Positions 8,986 through 16,785 of a stretch of DNA of 64,000 bases are shown one piece after another. Source of the DNA: G963720515 sp963720515 (GTDB taxonomy: Bacteria; Actinomycetota; Thermoleophilia; Gaiellales; Gaiellaceae); NCBI GenBank assembly GCA_963720515.1, contig OY970397.1:434001-498000 (forward strand), in the 5' to 3' direction. The notes under the pieces were generated by a model. The model had not been told where the DNA came from. It saw only the letters and a program-made list of their open reading frames with translations, and made no database searches. Positions within the stretch are counted from its first letter, which is position 1. Every line of letters starts with the position of its first letter. Both the position numbers and the translations under genes were made by a program.

Positions 8986-9977
8986 AGCCACCGCCGCCAG
9001 AAGAACACGGCCATGAGCGCGGTCCCGAGCCCGGCCATGATGCCGACGATCACCCAGAAGGCCTCGTGCGTCCCCTCGCCGGGGAACGCGACGTTCATCC
9101 CGAAGACGCTCGCGATCAGCGTCAGCGGGAGCAGGATCACGCTGACCACGGTGAGGAGCTGGATGCGGTAGTTCTGGCGATGGACGAGGAAGGACTCGTT
9201 GGTCGACTCGAGTCCCTCGACCACCTCCTTGAAGTTCTCGAGCTGGTCCCAGATCCGCTCGGTCGCGTCGCCGAGGTCGTCGAAGTACGGCTCGAGGTCC
9301 TCGGACAGGAACCGGGCCGCCTGGCGCTCGAGGACGCGGAGGGTGGCGCGCTCCGGCTTGATGATCTTCCGGTACGCGATGATCTCCTGCTTCGCGTCGG
9401 AGATGTCGCGGACGATGTCCTCGCTCCGGCTCTCGTTGATGTCGTCCTCGATGTGGTCGAGCTTGTGGAAGATCTTGTCGAGGATCGGGAAGCAGTAGTC
9501 GAAGAGGTCCTTGAGGATGTGGTAGAGCAGGTAGCCGGGGCCCTTCGCGAAGAGCTCCTCGCGCAGCTCGGGATCCTCCTCGCAGCGGCGGAAGAGGTAC
9601 GTGACCGGGTGCAGCTCGACGTTCGGGAGGGTGATGACGAAGTCGGGCCCGATGAAGAGGTCGAGCTCGGCGGCGTTCAGCCGCTGGACCCTCTTGTCGT
9701 AGAACGGAAAGTGGAGGACGACGAAGAGGTACTCGGGGTACTCGTCGATCTTCGGCCGCTGGCGGTTCGAGAGGACGTCCTCGACGTCCAGCTCGTGGAA
9801 GCCGAAGCGGTCGGCGAGGATCGCGGCCTCCTCCGAGGTGGGCTGGTCCGCGAGGACCCACGAGAGGCCGTTCGCGGAGAGCTCGAGGATGCGGGGCTCA
9901 GGCCGTGCGGCGGCGTCGCCCGTTACCGGGCTGCGTCCCCGCCGAATGCGGGGCCGGGGAATCGTCGGCCTGGCCAT
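8982..9977 (-). CDS. corA: Magnesium/cobalt transporter CorA
   Basis: A 331-residue CorA protein with the canonical GMN motif (VFGMNVAFPGEGTHEAF) between two C-terminal membrane helices and the long stalk helix before them. The C-terminus WRRWL is positively charged, as expected for the cytoplasmic basic ring. It mediates Mg2+ (or Co2+) influx as a pentamer. The ATG at 9977 begins an Arg/Pro-rich extension of about 20 residues, and a start closer to VTGDAAARP is possible. A second CorA paralogue follows on the same strand after 148 bp. Confidence 0.92.
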   Translation of the reverse strand: MARPTIPRPRIRRGRSPVTGDAAARPEPRILELSANGLSWVLADQPTSEEAAILADRFGFHELDVEDVLSNRQRPKIDEYPEYLFVVLHFPFYDKRVQRLNAAELDLFIGPDFVITLPNVELHPVTYLFRRCEEDPELREELFAKGPGYLLYHILKDLFDYCFPILDKIFHKLDHIEDDINESRSEDIVRDISDAKQEIIAYRKIIKPERATLRVLERQAARFLSEDLEPYFDDLGDATERIWDQLENFKEVVEGLESTNESFLVHRQNYRIQLLTVVSVILLPLTLIASVFGMNVAFPGEGTHEAFWVIVGIMAGLGTALMAVFFWRRWL

Positions 9978-10016
9978 AGGTACTTAGAGGGTCGTCCATC
10001 CGCATCTCCACTGTTC

Positions 10017-10032
10017 TCGGAGTCTACTCCGA
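10017..10032 (-). terminator. Short palindrome downstream of the propeller/lysyl oxidase gene
   Basis: TCGGAGTCTACTCCGA is an inverted repeat 18 nt past the stop of the minus-strand gene ending at 10050. It lacks a clear U tract, so termination is only possible. Confidence 0.3.
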
Positions 10033-10049
10033 ACCCTGCGGCCGAAGCC

Positions 10050-11645
10050 CTATTCGGAGCAGCGCTCGGAGTCCTCGCAACGGGCGAGGACGGCGATGCG
10101 CGGGGCCTTCGCGCGGCCGTGCGGCCAGGTCAGGCGGAGGAGGACCGACGACGCGTCGTTGTCGTAGCGGAGCTCCTTCATCTTCCGGTCCGGGTTCGAG
10201 CGGTTGACGAGCAGGTAGCGCCCCGCGGGGAGCCCCGTGAGGTCGAGGTCCTGGCCGTGGAAGAACGCGGGGTAGCGGTCGGTGAAGCCGGGCGAGCTCC
10301 CTTCGTTCACGCGCAGCTGGTTCGGGTTCCCGAGGCCGCAGTCGCCGAGGAAGTGCGGGCCGGTGAAGTTCTTCACGAGCCGCGCCGCGTAGCCGTAGTG
10401 GTCGGCGAGGCAGAACCCCGACTTGCGGTCGCGGACGAGGAGCTTGAAGTTCGACTCGCGCCGCAGCTCGTAGCGCGCGAACGGCCGGAAGTGCCAGTGG
10501 TGGTGGGGCGGGTGGTGCTGGTAGCGGAGCTGGCCGACGCTCCGGTAGGCGCGCGTGCCGCCGCCGCGCAGGCGGACGATCTGGTCGCCGCGCATGGCAT
10601 GCACGGCGGTGCTCGGGCGGGTCCCGCGGATCCAGAGCGGGCCGGTCCCGATGTTGTCCACGGCCGAGCCGAAGCCGAGCCGCCAGCGGCCCTCGAGACG
10701 GAGGACAGTCAGCGCCGCCGGGGCGCGCTGGTCGAGATCGGGAAGGCGCTCGTCCGGGAGCGGGAGGATGCGGTTCGTCAGCGCGTTCGCCCACGAGGGA
10801 TGTCCGTCGCCGGCGCGCGAGGACGTGAGCGCCCGCTGCTTGGCGCCGTCGCGGCCCATGAGCCAGATCGTCCGCGGGCCCTTGCGGGCGCTCACGAACG
10901 CGAGCGACAGCGCGTTGGGCGCCCACGCCGGCTGCGCGTCGACGCCCTTGGCGGTCGTGAGCCGCTGCGGAGAGGCGCCGTTCGCGGCCGCCACGTAGAC
11001 GTCCATGTTGCCGCTCTCCGTGTGGGTGAACGCGAGGCCGGAGCCGCCCACGGCGAACGCGGGGTCGCGCTCGTCGCCCGGAAGCTGGACGAGCGGTGCG
11101 GTCGCGCCGCTCGTCGCGTCCGCAGTCCAGAGGTCGAGGCCGGTCCCGCCGCGGTCGCTCGCGAACGCGACCGCGCCCGCGGGCGTCCACGCGGGGTCGG
11201 TGTCCGCGCCGGGGCCGGAGGCGAGGACGCGCTGGCTCTTCCCCGTCGCCTGCGCGATCCAGATGTCGGCGTTCCCGGCCTCCGTTCGCGTCCAGGCGAG
11301 CTGCGTGCCGTCGGGCGACCACGCGGGCTGCGTGTCGGCCGCGTCCGCCGAGGTCGTCAGGCGGCGCACGGCGTTCGTCTGTACGTCGAGGACGTAGAGC
11401 TCCCAGTTCCCGTCGCGCGCGCTCGCGAAGGCGAGGCGGCGTCCGTCGGGCGCCCACGACGGCTGTGCGACCGAGGCCTGGACGAGCACGCGGATCCCGG
11501 TCGTGGGGGAGAGGAGCGCGAGCCGCCCCTTGGAGGAGACGGCGACGGTCGGCACGGGCGCGGCGGCCGCCGGCGCCGCGACGCAGAGCGCCGACAGGGC
11601 ACATGCCGCCAGCGCGGCTGGATATCCGATTCCTCTGAGCCCCAT
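10050..11645 (-). CDS. Secreted PD40 beta-propeller fused to a lysyl-oxidase-like domain
   Basis: A protein of 531 residues. The ATG at 11645 opens a signal peptide (ALAACALSALCVAAPAAAA). Residues about 45-330 hold at least six TolB/PD40 blades with repeated PAWSPDG- and LAFVSARK-type motifs. The last ~200 residues match the lysyl oxidase family (Pfam Lysyl_oxidase): the copper-binding motif HHPPHHHWHF, then NFTGPHFLGDCGLGN and GQDLDLTGLPAGRYLLVN. Lysyl oxidases deaminate lysine side chains using copper and a lysine tyrosylquinone. Whether the cofactor residues are intact needs alignment. The protein is probably exported and may act on cell-wall or matrix protein. Confidence 0.8.
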   Translation of the reverse strand: MGLRGIGYPAALAACALSALCVAAPAAAAPVPTVAVSSKGRLALLSPTTGIRVLVQASVAQPSWAPDGRRLAFASARDGNWELYVLDVQTNAVRRLTTSADAADTQPAWSPDGTQLAWTRTEAGNADIWIAQATGKSQRVLASGPGADTDPAWTPAGAVAFASDRGGTGLDLWTADATSGATAPLVQLPGDERDPAFAVGGSGLAFTHTESGNMDVYVAAANGASPQRLTTAKGVDAQPAWAPNALSLAFVSARKGPRTIWLMGRDGAKQRALTSSRAGDGHPSWANALTNRILPLPDERLPDLDQRAPAALTVLRLEGRWRLGFGSAVDNIGTGPLWIRGTRPSTAVHAMRGDQIVRLRGGGTRAYRSVGQLRYQHHPPHHHWHFRPFARYELRRESNFKLLVRDRKSGFCLADHYGYAARLVKNFTGPHFLGDCGLGNPNQLRVNEGSSPGFTDRYPAFFHGQDLDLTGLPAGRYLLVNRSNPDRKMKELRYDNDASSVLLRLTWPHGRAKAPRIAVLARCEDSERCSE

Positions 11646-11772
11646 CGAAAGCAGCCGACGACAGCGGCGTCGTCTCACGGTACCGGCTCCATCCGACACC
11701 CAACCGATCGAGCGGCGACACCCGCGGCCGACCTGCGCGGCCGCGGCCCGGGCAACCGCGGGTTGGGCGAAC

Positions 11773-11824
11773 CCGACCCAAGTCGTCATGCAATTCGCGA
11801 AGGCGAATTGCGGACTTGGGTCGG
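11773..11824. terminator. Long hairpin downstream of tRNA-Arg
   Basis: A 12-bp outer stem (11773-11784 with 11813-11824) encloses a 9-bp inner stem, GCAATTCGC paired with GCGAATTGC, around a GAAG loop. It lies just 3' of the tRNA on its transcribed strand. The inner stem is AT-richer than its surroundings. A tRNA terminator is the simplest role. Confidence 0.5.
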
Positions 11825-11831
11825 CGGGGAT

Positions 11832-11903
11832 GCGCCTGGTAGGAATCGAACCTACGACCTCGCGCTCCGGAGGCGCGCGCTCTATCCCCTGAGCTACAGG
11901 CGC
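11832..11903 (-). tRNA. tRNA-Arg (anticodon CCG)
   Basis: A 72-nt cloverleaf on the minus strand. The acceptor GCGCCTG pairs with CAGGCGC. The D arm is GCTC-AGGGGATA-GAGC. The anticodon stem CGCGC/GCGCG encloses loop CTCCGGA, giving anticodon CCG for codon CGG. The T arm is GTAGG-TTCGATT-CCTAC. CCA is not encoded. TAGAGT 10 nt upstream is its likely -10 and overlaps the divergent -10 of dgcA. Confidence 0.95.
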
Positions 11904-11912
11904 GTGGGGGTT

Positions 11913-11919
11913 TACTCTA
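11913..11919. promoter_or_regulatory. Overlapping divergent -10 elements (dgcA and tRNA-Arg)
   Basis: TACTCT on the plus strand ends 7 nt before the GTG of dgcA. On the minus strand the same bases plus one read TAGAGT, 10 nt before tRNA-Arg. Both fit TANNNT, so one near-symmetric site may fire in both directions. Confidence 0.5.
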
Positions 11920-11925
11920 GCCGCC

Positions 11926-12930
11926 GTGGAGCTGACCCACCGCGCCGTCTCCCTGCCGCTCGCGACCCCGTTCACCATCTCGCGGGAGACGAGCGTTGAC
12001 GCGCCGCTCGTGTGGGTCGAGATCCGGCACGGCGACGTCTCCGGCTTCGGCGAGGCGGCGCCCGACGAGCGCTACGACCAGACGGTCGAGACCACACAGG
12101 CGTTCCTGGACGAGGCCGGCGAGCTCCTCGGCGACGACCCGTTCGCGCTCGAGGAGATCTGCGCGCGAATGGCCGAGCGCCCGGGCGAGCAGGCGGCGAA
12201 GGCGGCGATCGACTGCGCGCTCCACGATCTCTGCGGCAAGCTCACCGGCCTGCCGGTGTGGCGGCTGCTCGGCCTGCGGCGCGCCGGGCCGCCGACCTCG
12301 TGGACGATCTGGCTCGGCGACCCCGACGACATGGCGCGTCGCGCCGAGGCCGTGGACCCGCGCTTCCGGCGCCTCAAGCTGAAGCTCGGCGGGCGCGACG
12401 GCCTCGACGTCGAGCGGGTGCGTGCCGTGCGCGGCGTCACCGATCTTCCGCTCATGGTGGACGTGAACGAGTACTGGGAGCTCGAGGAGGCCGTCGCCAA
12501 TATCGAGGCGATCTCGGGCCTCGACGTCCAGTACGTGGAGCAGCCGCTGCCCGCCGGCGACCCGGGCGGGCCCGAGCTCAAGCGGCGCGCGAAGCTCCCC
12601 GTCTACGTGGACGAGGACTGCCACACGCTCGCCGACGTCGCCCCGTGCGCCGAGCGGGCGCACGGGATCAACATCAAGCTCGCGAAGTCGGGCGGGATCC
12701 GCGAGGCCGTCAAGATGGCCGTTTCGGCCAGGGCGATGGGCCTCGGCGTCATGCTCGGGTGCATGCTCGAGTCGGGGCTCGGCATCTCGGCCGGCGCCCA
12801 GGTCGCGAGCCTGTGCGATCACGTCGACCTCGACGGCAACCTCCTCCTCGCCGAGGATCCCTGGCCCGGCGTCGAGTTCACCGACGGCGTCCAGCTACCG
12901 CCCGAGCGCACCGGGCCTGGGAGTGCATGA
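11926..12930 (+). CDS. dgcA: Enolase-superfamily epimerase, DgcA-like (N-acetyl-D-glutamate racemase or dipeptide epimerase)
   Basis: A 334-residue member of the muconate-lactonizing/dipeptide-epimerase group. Catalytic lysines are in RRLKLKLGG and INIKLAKSGG. Metal ligands are the Asp of VDVNEYW, the Glu of YVEQPLP and the Asp of VDEDCHT. Alone this would suggest Ala-Glu dipeptide epimerase. The next gene, overlapping by ATGA, is a DUF1611 protein, and that pair is known as DgcA/DgcN: D-Glu is N-acetylated and then racemised to N-acetyl-L-Glu. The GTG start lies 7 nt after TACTCT. It heads a five-gene operon. Confidence 0.78.
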   Translation: MELTHRAVSLPLATPFTISRETSVDAPLVWVEIRHGDVSGFGEAAPDERYDQTVETTQAFLDEAGELLGDDPFALEEICARMAERPGEQAAKAAIDCALHDLCGKLTGLPVWRLLGLRRAGPPTSWTIWLGDPDDMARRAEAVDPRFRRLKLKLGGRDGLDVERVRAVRGVTDLPLMVDVNEYWELEEAVANIEAISGLDVQYVEQPLPAGDPGGPELKRRAKLPVYVDEDCHTLADVAPCAERAHGINIKLAKSGGIREAVKMAVSARAMGLGVMLGCMLESGLGISAGAQVASLCDHVDLDGNLLLAEDPWPGVEFTDGVQLPPERTGPGSA

Positions 12931-13986
12931 AGCAAGCGCTATCTGATCCTCGCTGAGGGCAAATCCGCGGATCCGCACTACGGGAAGACGATGCGCGGCG
13001 TCGTGCGCTACCGCCCGGACGAGGTCGTCGCGATCCTCGACTCGACGCGGCCGGGCGCGGAGTACGAGGGCGTGCCGATCGTCGGGTCGGTCGCGGACGC
13101 GCTCCCGTACGAGCCGGACACGGCGCTCGTCGGCGTCGCGGTCTCCGGCGGGCGGCTAGGCCCCGAGTGGCGGGTGCTCCTCCGCGACTCGATCGTCGCC
13201 GGGCTGGACGTCGAGGGCGGCATGCACGAGTTCCTGACCGACGACCCGGAGTGGGTCGAGCTCGCGCGCGAGCACGGCGTCGAGCTCCGCGACCTGCGCC
13301 GCCCGCCGGCGGATCTCAGCGTCCCGACGGGCGCGAACCTGACGCACGGCGCGCAGGTCGTCCTCACGGTCGGGTCGGACTGCGCGGTGGGGAAGAAGAC
13401 GATGGCGCTCGAGCTCCACCGCGAGGCGCAGGGCCGCGGGCTCGCATCGGTCTTCGTCCCGACCGGACAGACGGGGATCGTGATCGCGGGGTGGGGGATC
13501 GCCGTGGACGCGGTGATCTCGGACTTCCTCGCGGGCGCGGCCGAGCGGCTCGTCGTCGAGGGCGCCTCGCGCGGCGACCTCCTCTGGGTCGAGGGCCAGG
13601 GCTCGCTCATCCACCCGCAGTTCTCGGGCGTCTCGCTCGGCCTGCAGCACGGGAGCGCGCCGCACGCGCTCGTCCTCTGCCACGTCGCCGGGACGACCGA
13701 GATCGAGGGCTGCCCGGGGCACCCGATCCCGTCGCTCACGGAGCTCGTCGAGCTCCACGAGCGGAACGGGCTTCTCGTGCGCCCCGCGCGCGTCGCGGCG
13801 ATCGCGCTCAACACGAGCCCGCTCGACGAGGCCGGCGCACGGGCCGCGATCGAGGCGGCCGAGGCCGAGACGGGCCTCGTCGCGGACGACCCGGTCCGCT
13901 TCGGCGCAGAGCGGCTCGTGGACGCGGTTCTCGCGCATCTCGCCGAGCTGGGCCCCGCGTTGACTCCTGGTATAAGAGCGGAGTGA
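12927..13986 (+). CDS. dgcN: DUF1611 protein, DgcN-like D-glutamate N-acetyltransferase (one-base frameshift)
   Basis: The conserved N-terminus RYLILAEGKSADPHYGKT lies out of frame with the rest. The ATG at 12927 (overlapping the dgcA stop) reads MKQ and joins it once an extra A near 12934 is removed, giving 352 residues, about the family norm. The C-terminal P-loop domain has VGSDCAVGKKTMALEL. DUF1611 proteins paired with the enolase-type gene act as D-Glu N-acetyltransferases in the DgcN-DgcA pathway (family knowledge). The specific function here is inferred from that pairing. An uncorrected start at 12991 would lose the conserved first strand. Confidence 0.78.
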
Positions 13987-15128
13987 ACGACCCCCGCGTA
14001 GACCGCCTGGCCGAGCTGATCATCCGCTACTCGCTCGGCGTCAAGGAAGGCCACGTCGTCCGGATCGACGGCTTCGAGGCCGCGGCGCCGCTCGCGGTCG
14101 CGCTCTACCGCTCGGCCGTCCAGGTCGGCGCGAACCCGTACACGAACCTCTCGATCGACGGCCTCGCCGAGCTCCTCGTCGCGGAGGGGTCGGAGGAGCA
14201 GATCGAGTACCTCTCGCCCGTCCAGTGGTACGAGGTCGAGGAGCTCGACGCGCTCGTCACGATCTGGTCCCAGACGAACACGCGCTCGGCGAACCGGCTC
14301 GACGCGCGCAGGCACGGCGCCTATATCGCCGCGCAGCGGAAGCTCGTGAACCGGCGCTGGGAGCGCATCGTCGCCGGTGAGCTCCGCTGGTGCGGGACGC
14401 TCCACCCGACGCAGGCGCACGCCCAGGACGCGGACATGTCCCTGGCCGAGTACGAGGCCTTCTTCCATGCGGCCTGCCACACCGACGGCGACGGCGCCGA
14501 GGACCACTGGCGCGGCACGGCGGCCGAGCTCGAGCGGCGCGCGGGCGAGCTGGGCGAGGCGACCGAGCTCCGCATCGTCGGGCCCGACACCGACCTGCGC
14601 GTGGGCATCGCCGGGCGGACGTGGATCGCCGCGGACGGGCGCGTCAACATGCCGGACGGCGAGATCTTCACGAGCCCGGTCGAGACGGCGACGTCCGGCG
14701 ACATCCGCTTCACGTTCCCGGCCACGTTCCACGGGCACGAGGTCGAGGACGTTCGCCTCCGCTTCGAGGACGGCCGCGTGGTCGCGGCCGAGGCGTCCAA
14801 GGGCGGGAGCTACCTGAACGAGCTCCTCGAGCTCGACGAGGGCGCGCGCGTGCTCGGCGAGGTCGCCTTCGGCCTGAACTACGAGATCGACCGCTTCACG
14901 CGCAACATCCTCCTCGACGAGAAGATCGGCGGGACGATGCACGTCGCGCTCGGCGCCGGCTTCGGCCAGGCGGGGAGCCGGAACTCCTCCGCGCTCCACT
15001 GGGACCTCATCTGCGACCTGCGCGAGGGCGGCGAGGTCTACGCGGACGACGCGCTCGTCTGGAAGGACGGAGCGTTCCTGGACGAGGCCGGGAGCGAGCA
15101 GGTCGCGATCGCGGGGGCGCGTGGCTGA
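13983..15128 (+). CDS. M29 family metalloaminopeptidase (first of two)
   Basis: A 381-residue aminopeptidase of the AmpS/aminopeptidase T type, removing N-terminal residues in the cytosol with a two-metal site. Likely ligands are the Glu of NMPDGEIFTSPVE, the Glu of LGEVAFGLN, the His of DEKIGGTMHVALG, and the His and Asp of SALHWDLICD. GTG at 13983 overlaps the dgcN stop (GTGA). It is paralogous to the next gene (about the same length and motif order), which suggests tandem duplication. The setting suggests use on peptides, possibly from cell-wall turnover (inference). Confidence 0.9.
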   Translation: MNDPRVDRLAELIIRYSLGVKEGHVVRIDGFEAAAPLAVALYRSAVQVGANPYTNLSIDGLAELLVAEGSEEQIEYLSPVQWYEVEELDALVTIWSQTNTRSANRLDARRHGAYIAAQRKLVNRRWERIVAGELRWCGTLHPTQAHAQDADMSLAEYEAFFHAACHTDGDGAEDHWRGTAAELERRAGELGEATELRIVGPDTDLRVGIAGRTWIAADGRVNMPDGEIFTSPVETATSGDIRFTFPATFHGHEVEDVRLRFEDGRVVAAEASKGGSYLNELLELDEGARVLGEVAFGLNYEIDRFTRNILLDEKIGGTMHVALGAGFGQAGSRNSSALHWDLICDLREGGEVYADDALVWKDGAFLDEAGSEQVAIAGARG

Positions 15129-16233
15129 TCCATACGTCGAGCGCCTGGCCCAGGTCGCGGTCGAGTACTCGACCGAGGTCAAGCCGGGCGACCTGGTGCA
15201 CCTCGACGCGACGCCGCTCGCGGCGCCGCTCCTGCGCGAGGTGTACAGCCGCGTCCTCGCCGCGGGCGGCCATCCGCAGGTCCGCCTGAGCGTGGACGGC
15301 GTCGCCGAGTCGCTGCTGAAGCACGGGAGCGACGCGCAGCTCGAGTGGCTCAGCCCCGCGCGCACCGAGGGGCTCGAGCACGCCGACGTGCGCATCGTCC
15401 TCGAGTCGGAGGAGAACACCCGCTCGCTCTCCGGCGTCGATCCCGCGCGGCAGGCGATCGCCCAGCGGGCGCGCAAGCGGCTCGGCGACCGGATCTTCGA
15501 GCGGGCGGCGGCGGGCGAGCTCCGCTGGCTCGTGACGCTCTTCCCGACGCAGGCCGCCGCGCAGGACGCGGGCATGTCGCTCCCCGAGTACGAGCGCTTC
15601 GTCTACCGCGCCGGGCTCCTCGACCGCGACGACCCCGTGGCCGAGTGGCGCGCGCTCGGAGACAGGATCGCCGGGCTCGCCGAGCGGCTCGGCGAGGTGC
15701 GCGAGCTCCGCGTCGTCGCCGAGGGAACCGACCTGCGCGTGGGCGTCGAGGGTCGCACGTGGATCCCGAGCCGCGGCAAGGAGAACTTCCCGGACGGCGA
15801 GGTGTTCACCGGCCCGGTCGAGACGAGCCTCGAGGGCGACATCCGCTTCACGTTCCCGGCGGCGTTCCAGGGCCGCGTGATCGAGGACATCGAGCTCCGG
15901 TTCGAGGGCGGCGAGGTGGTGAAGGCGGACGCGTCGCGCGGCGGCGCGTTCCTCGACGAGATGCTCGGCGTGGACGAGGGGGCGCGGCGCGTGGGGGAGT
16001 TCGCCTTCGGGCTGAACGACGCAGTCACCGAGTTCACGCTCAACACGCTCTTCGACGAGAAGATCGGCGGCACGATGCACATGGCGCTCGGGAAGTCGTA
16101 TCCCGAGACCGGCGGCGTGAACACGTCCGCGCTCCACTGGGATCTCGTGTGCGACCTGCGCACGAAGAGCGAGGTCTACGCGGACGGCGAGCTCGTCTAC
16201 CGTGACGGCGCGTTCCTGAACGGGCTCGCGTGA
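15121..16233 (+). CDS. M29 family metalloaminopeptidase (second of two)
   Basis: A 370-residue paralogue of the preceding gene with the same ligand motifs (FPDGEVFTGPVE, VGEFAFGLN, GGTMHMALG, SALHWDLVCD). GTG at 15121 overlaps the end of the first copy by 8 bp. Metal-site residues are intact in both, so both are probably active. Divergence in the N-terminal half may reflect different peptide preference. M29 enzymes often work as dimers, so a heterodimer is possible but unsupported. Confidence 0.9.
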   Translation: MADPYVERLAQVAVEYSTEVKPGDLVHLDATPLAAPLLREVYSRVLAAGGHPQVRLSVDGVAESLLKHGSDAQLEWLSPARTEGLEHADVRIVLESEENTRSLSGVDPARQAIAQRARKRLGDRIFERAAAGELRWLVTLFPTQAAAQDAGMSLPEYERFVYRAGLLDRDDPVAEWRALGDRIAGLAERLGEVRELRVVAEGTDLRVGVEGRTWIPSRGKENFPDGEVFTGPVETSLEGDIRFTFPAAFQGRVIEDIELRFEGGEVVKADASRGGAFLDEMLGVDEGARRVGEFAFGLNDAVTEFTLNTLFDEKIGGTMHMALGKSYPETGGVNTSALHWDLVCDLRTKSEVYADGELVYRDGAFLNGLA

Positions 16234-16252
16234 CGCCCGCCGCGCCCGCCGC

Positions 16253-16723
16253 GTGATCGCGATCCTCGGCGACACCCACATGCCGCGGGGCCCGCGGCGG
16301 CTTCCCGGGGCGTGCGTCGAGGTCCTCGCCCGCGCCGACCTGATCCTCCACACCGGGGACTTCACGGCGGCCTCGGTCCTGGAGGAGCTGCGCGCGTTCG
16401 CGCCCGTGCAGGCGGTGCACGGGAACATGGACGAGGAGTCGCTGCGCGAGACGCTGCCCGAGCGGCTCGTCGTCGAGGCGGAGGGGCTCGCGATCGGGCT
16501 CGTCCACGACCCTGGGCCGGTGCCCGGGCGGGCGGCGCGGTTGCGCGAGTGGTTCCCCGGGTGCGACGTCGTCGCGTACGGGCACACGCACATGCCGGAG
16601 GTCGTCTCGGACCGCGGCGTCTGGATCGTGAACCCGGGGAGCCCGACCGAGCGGCGGCGCGCCCCGGGGCACACGATCGCCGTCGTCGCGGGCGGCGTGC
16701 CCGAGCTCGTCGCCCTGGACTAG
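16253..16723 (+). CDS. Metallophosphoesterase, YfcE/MJ0936 family
   Basis: A compact 156-residue calcineurin-like phosphoesterase with all metal motifs: GDTHMP, HTGDF, GNMD, a His in GLVHDPG, and YGHTHMP followed by NPGSPTERR. This family hydrolyses phosphodiesters with Mn2+. It ends the dgcA-led operon, 19 bp after the second aminopeptidase, with a GTG start. The substrate is unknown. Confidence 0.88.
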   Translation: MIAILGDTHMPRGPRRLPGACVEVLARADLILHTGDFTAASVLEELRAFAPVQAVHGNMDEESLRETLPERLVVEAEGLAIGLVHDPGPVPGRAARLREWFPGCDVVAYGHTHMPEVVSDRGVWIVNPGSPTERRRAPGHTIAVVAGGVPELVALD

Positions 16724-16740
16724 CGCGGTTCCGGGCGAAG

Positions 16741-16770
16741 TTGCGCTCCGTCCGGGGGCGAGGCTACTAT
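16741..16770 (+). promoter_or_regulatory. Promoter of the LysM gene
   Basis: TTGCGC (16741-16746), an 18-bp spacer and TACTAT (16765-16770). The start ATG is at 16779, so the mRNA would begin at or next to the start codon. A LexA-type palindrome begins directly downstream and would cover the transcription start. Confidence 0.65.
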
Positions 16771-16771
16771 G

Positions 16772-16785
16772 CGAACATATGTTCG
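16772..16785. promoter_or_regulatory. LexA/SOS operator overlapping the LysM start codon
   Basis: CGAACATATGTTCG is a perfect palindrome matching the Gram-positive/actinobacterial SOS box (CGAAC-N4-GTTCG). It starts 2 nt after the -10 hexamer and contains the ATG. Bound LexA would block initiation. Confidence 0.8.

Noticed and set aside
9066..11999. A 977-codon plus-strand frame opposite corA and the propeller gene
   Set aside because: No recognisable domain, antisense to strong homologues, and it runs through the tRNA.
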